Source: Anaerolineae bacterium (GTDB lineage Bacteria > Chloroflexota > Anaerolineae > UBA4142 > SHND01). Taken from it: a DNA stretch of 64,000 nt. The notes under the pieces are model-generated. The model was not told the origin of the DNA. It searched no databases and worked only from the letters and a program-made list of their open reading frames with translations. Below, piece after piece: positions 62,854-64,000 of this stretch. Position 1 is the first letter of the stretch, and each line of letters opens with the position of its first letter. The stretch spans positions 37,946 to 101,945 of the forward strand of contig JAJTXZ010000008.1 in the NCBI GenBank assembly GCA_021463195.1, written 5' to 3'. Made by a program: the position numbers and the translations under genes.

Positions 62854-63303
62854 TTAAGACTGAATGGACTGGACTGGATCACCGAAAGGAGGATGACGAC
62901 CCGCGCTCTGATCAGCTGCCCGAATATTCATTACCCTCTCTCGGTTCAAATCCAGCGCAATGACCGTTGCTCGTCCAATTGATGTCAAACCGACGATGGA
63001 GAGCCCATCGGAGGACCAGACAAAATGGTCACGCCAGGCATCTTGACGTGGGTTGAATAGCGGCATCTCTTTGCCAGAATCTGGGTCTGCGCCAGTCACC
63101 CTATTAGATTTTCTACGATTGCAGTGAAAACATGCCAAGGCGAGGTTGGTGAAATCGTCCGAACCGCCTCGAGCAGAAGGGATGACATGATCCAGTGTAA
63201 ATCGGACGTACTGCCACTGCTCCGAGGTATGGCAGTATTCGCACAGGTAGTTCGCGCGCGCACACACCTGGAGTTGGATTTCAGGGGATATCTTGCGGCG
63301 CAA
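62854..63303 (-). CDS. HNH endonuclease
   Basis: A 149-residue protein with a complete HNH motif: CEYCHTSE, then FTLDHVIPSARGG (His), TNLALACFHCNRRKS (Asn, Cys, and basic residues). The four cysteines should bind a structural zinc. The C-terminal part (FNPRQDAWRDHFVWSSDG) is typical of the group that is encoded directly after a small acidic partner, as here (6-bp gap). Such cassettes are common and mobile in Chloroflexota and Cyanobacteria. It probably nicks or cuts DNA; its biological role is unknown. Confidence 0.9.
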   Translation of the reverse strand: MRRKISPEIQLQVCARANYLCEYCHTSEQWQYVRFTLDHVIPSARGGSDDFTNLALACFHCNRRKSNRVTGADPDSGKEMPLFNPRQDAWRDHFVWSSDGLSIVGLTSIGRATVIALDLNRERVMNIRAADQSAGRHPPFGDPVQSIQS

Positions 63304-63309
63304 GGATAC

Positions 63310-63597
63310 TCACCAGGATTTCTGGCTTGACTCGGATTGCATCAAGTTGCGAACAACTCGATTTACCCAACTTAGATAGTCGTCAATTTCCTCGTACCGA
63401 TCCAGCTCTTTCCTTTCGCTGGCGCTCAGTTCCTCACGTCTTTCCTTCTCAAGTAGCTTTTCGATCTGGGTCTGGACAACCTGAGAGGCTTTCAGAACCG
63501 GCACCCCTTCTACGAGCTCAATCCGCACCGCCCGCTCCAAGGGTAGAGAGGACGGTAAGACACGCAGTTTGGGTAGAGGATAAATCATTGTAGACAT
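63310..63597 (-). CDS. Small partner protein of the HNH cassette
   Basis: A 95-residue charged protein starting at the ATG at 63597 (MSTMIYPLPKLRVL). The second half is strongly helical and acidic (IEKLLEKERREELSASERKE, LDRYEEIDDYLSWVNRVVRN). It occurs upstream of HNH endonuclease genes in other genomes as I recall; no enzyme motif is visible. It may be an antitoxin-like or accessory protein for the nuclease, but that is speculation. It has its own extended -10 promoter (63634-63626), about 30 bp upstream. Confidence 0.78.
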   Translation of the reverse strand: MSTMIYPLPKLRVLPSSLPLERAVRIELVEGVPVLKASQVVQTQIEKLLEKERREELSASERKELDRYEEIDDYLSWVNRVVRNLMQSESSQKSW

Positions 63598-63625
63598 TCG
63601 GCAACCCCGCCTTTCGCTGCCAGCG

Positions 63626-63634
63626 ATTATAGCA
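63626..63634 (-). promoter_or_regulatory. Extended -10 promoter of the HNH cassette
   Basis: TGCTATAAT on the minus strand, with the same TATGCTATAAT context as the antiterminator promoter at 46415-46423. Confidence 0.6.
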
Positions 63635-63717
63635 TACGCGACAACCGATAGTCGAACGAGTATTTTTTTACAATAATCGCCGCGCCAGGATGCGATTCTG
63701 ACAACACGCGGCGCCAA

Positions 63718-63885
63718 ACTGTTTGGACGCGGCTGGACGCGGGTTTTCGCGGAAAAAGCGAATTGCGCGTTTTTATTGCGGCGCGTCCGCGCGCAGATTG
63801 TCCATCAGGTCGCGCGACGCGCGGCGACATATTATCGCGCTCGAGAGTTTGGCGGCGGCTGAAAACCGCGCTAGGCGGCGCAAGA
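63718..63885. repeat. Diverged direct repeat, copy 2
   Basis: The second copy of the 62410-62580 element, lying upstream of the HNH cassette on the same strand. The two copies bracket the cassette. About a tenth of positions differ, so the duplication is not recent. Confidence 0.85.
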
Positions 63886-63908
63886 AGCGCTAATCACGCT
63901 GAGAGCGC
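63871..63908 (-). pseudogene. Last codons of a third DegT-like gene copy
   Basis: The frame ending at TAG 63873-63871 reads ALSVISASCAA, matching the end (VVNASCAA) of the remnant at 62561-62773. Only about a dozen codons remain before unrelated sequence begins. Confidence 0.55.
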
Positions 63909-63918
63909 ATTTGAATAT

Positions 63919-63971
63919 TCCTACTTGGTAGAATAGGGGTTGCCAAACACACCTATCCCAACCAAGTAGGA
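63919..63971. mobile_element. Inverted repeat at the window edge, possible IS end
   Basis: TCCTACTTGGT (63919-63929) and ACCAAGTAGGA (63961-63971) form an 11-bp perfect inverted repeat around a 31-bp loop. The second arm contains AGGAG, 6 nt before a TTG, so it may be the leader hairpin of a transposase gene. Confidence 0.4.
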
Positions 63972-63978
63972 GTCACTA

Positions 63979-64000
63979 TTGTCGCCGCAAATCAAATCAT
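63979..64000 (+). CDS. Start of an open frame running off the window (possible transposase)
   Basis: TTG at 63979 with AGGAG (63968-63972) 6 nt upstream opens a frame of seven visible codons (MSPQIKS). Too short to identify. The preceding inverted repeat makes a transposase plausible but unproven. Confidence 0.3.

Overview
The window is a large surface-polysaccharide (exopolysaccharide or O-antigen-like) locus from a bacterium, followed on the right by a few housekeeping genes, a second smaller polysaccharide block and a decayed mobile edge. I would place it in Chloroflexota, probably Anaerolineae-like. This is an inference from overall style: many GT-B glycosyltransferases, beta-propeller and GH secreted proteins with Thr/Pro linkers, CAATCACC-type octamer repeats, and an HNH cassette of a kind I associate with Chloroflexota and Cyanobacteria. 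No rRNA, tRNA or CRISPR was seen. The DNA is strikingly rich in alternating CGCG tracts, so long spurious open frames occur opposite most genes.

Layout. 1-46.4 kb is one array read almost entirely on the minus strand, right to left. It is headed by a NusG/RfaH-type antiterminator (45825-46361) with a clear extended -10 promoter. Then come nadE, a truncated DegT aminotransferase, a WecB/WbpI-type epimerase, a Wzx flippase, acyltransferases, glycosyltransferases, a TPR protein and a Wzy-like polymerase (36.4-43.3 kb). Next are glycosyltransferases, WbpD- and WbpB-like sugar-nucleotide enzymes, an intact phosphoglycosyl transferase, an SDR epimerase and a GHMP sugar kinase (27.6-36.4 kb). These are followed by a degenerate phosphoglycosyl transferase next to a degenerate Wzc-like kinase, an O-antigen ligase/polymerase, an LPG-synthase-like membrane protein, GT4 enzymes and an intact phosphoglycosyl transferase (17.7-27.5 kb). 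The left end holds a GT39/DUF2142-like membrane protein, three tandem paralogous secreted clan GH-A-like hydrolases, a second SDR epimerase, a MurJ-type flippase and more GT2/GT4 enzymes. One plus-strand gene, a secreted seven-repeat propeller-like protein, interrupts this array. Many genes overlap by 1, 4, 8 or 20 bp, as in operons.

46.6-54.6 kb carries transketolase, a choline-kinase-like phosphotransferase, a dimethylglycine/sarcosine dehydrogenase-like fusion, a CoA-binding protein, a DUF350 membrane protein and a secreted protein of unknown function. 55-62.2 kb is a second polysaccharide block: two GT2 enzymes, a CapD/WbpM-type dehydratase, an O-antigen ligase/polymerase, and a canonical BY-kinase/chain-length regulator with its tyrosine cluster. 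62.4-64 kb contains two DegT 3' remnants with a duplicated flank around an HNH endonuclease cassette, and the start of a possible transposase.

How it works together (inference). Sugar nucleotides are made by the epimerases, dehydratase and Wbp/Wlb-type enzymes. Phosphoglycosyl transferases prime undecaprenyl phosphate, the GT2/GT4 enzymes extend the repeat unit, MurJ/Wzx flip it, Wzy-like enzymes polymerise it and Wzz/Wzc-type proteins set chain length. The NusG paralogue probably lets RNA polymerase cross the long array. Redundancy (three Wzy-like proteins, two flippases, four phosphoglycosyl transferases of which one lacks its catalytic Glu, two Wzc-like proteins of which one lacks the P-loop Lys) and broken aminotransferases suggest modular turnover. 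Several dispersed palindromic repeats sit in the gaps between modules.
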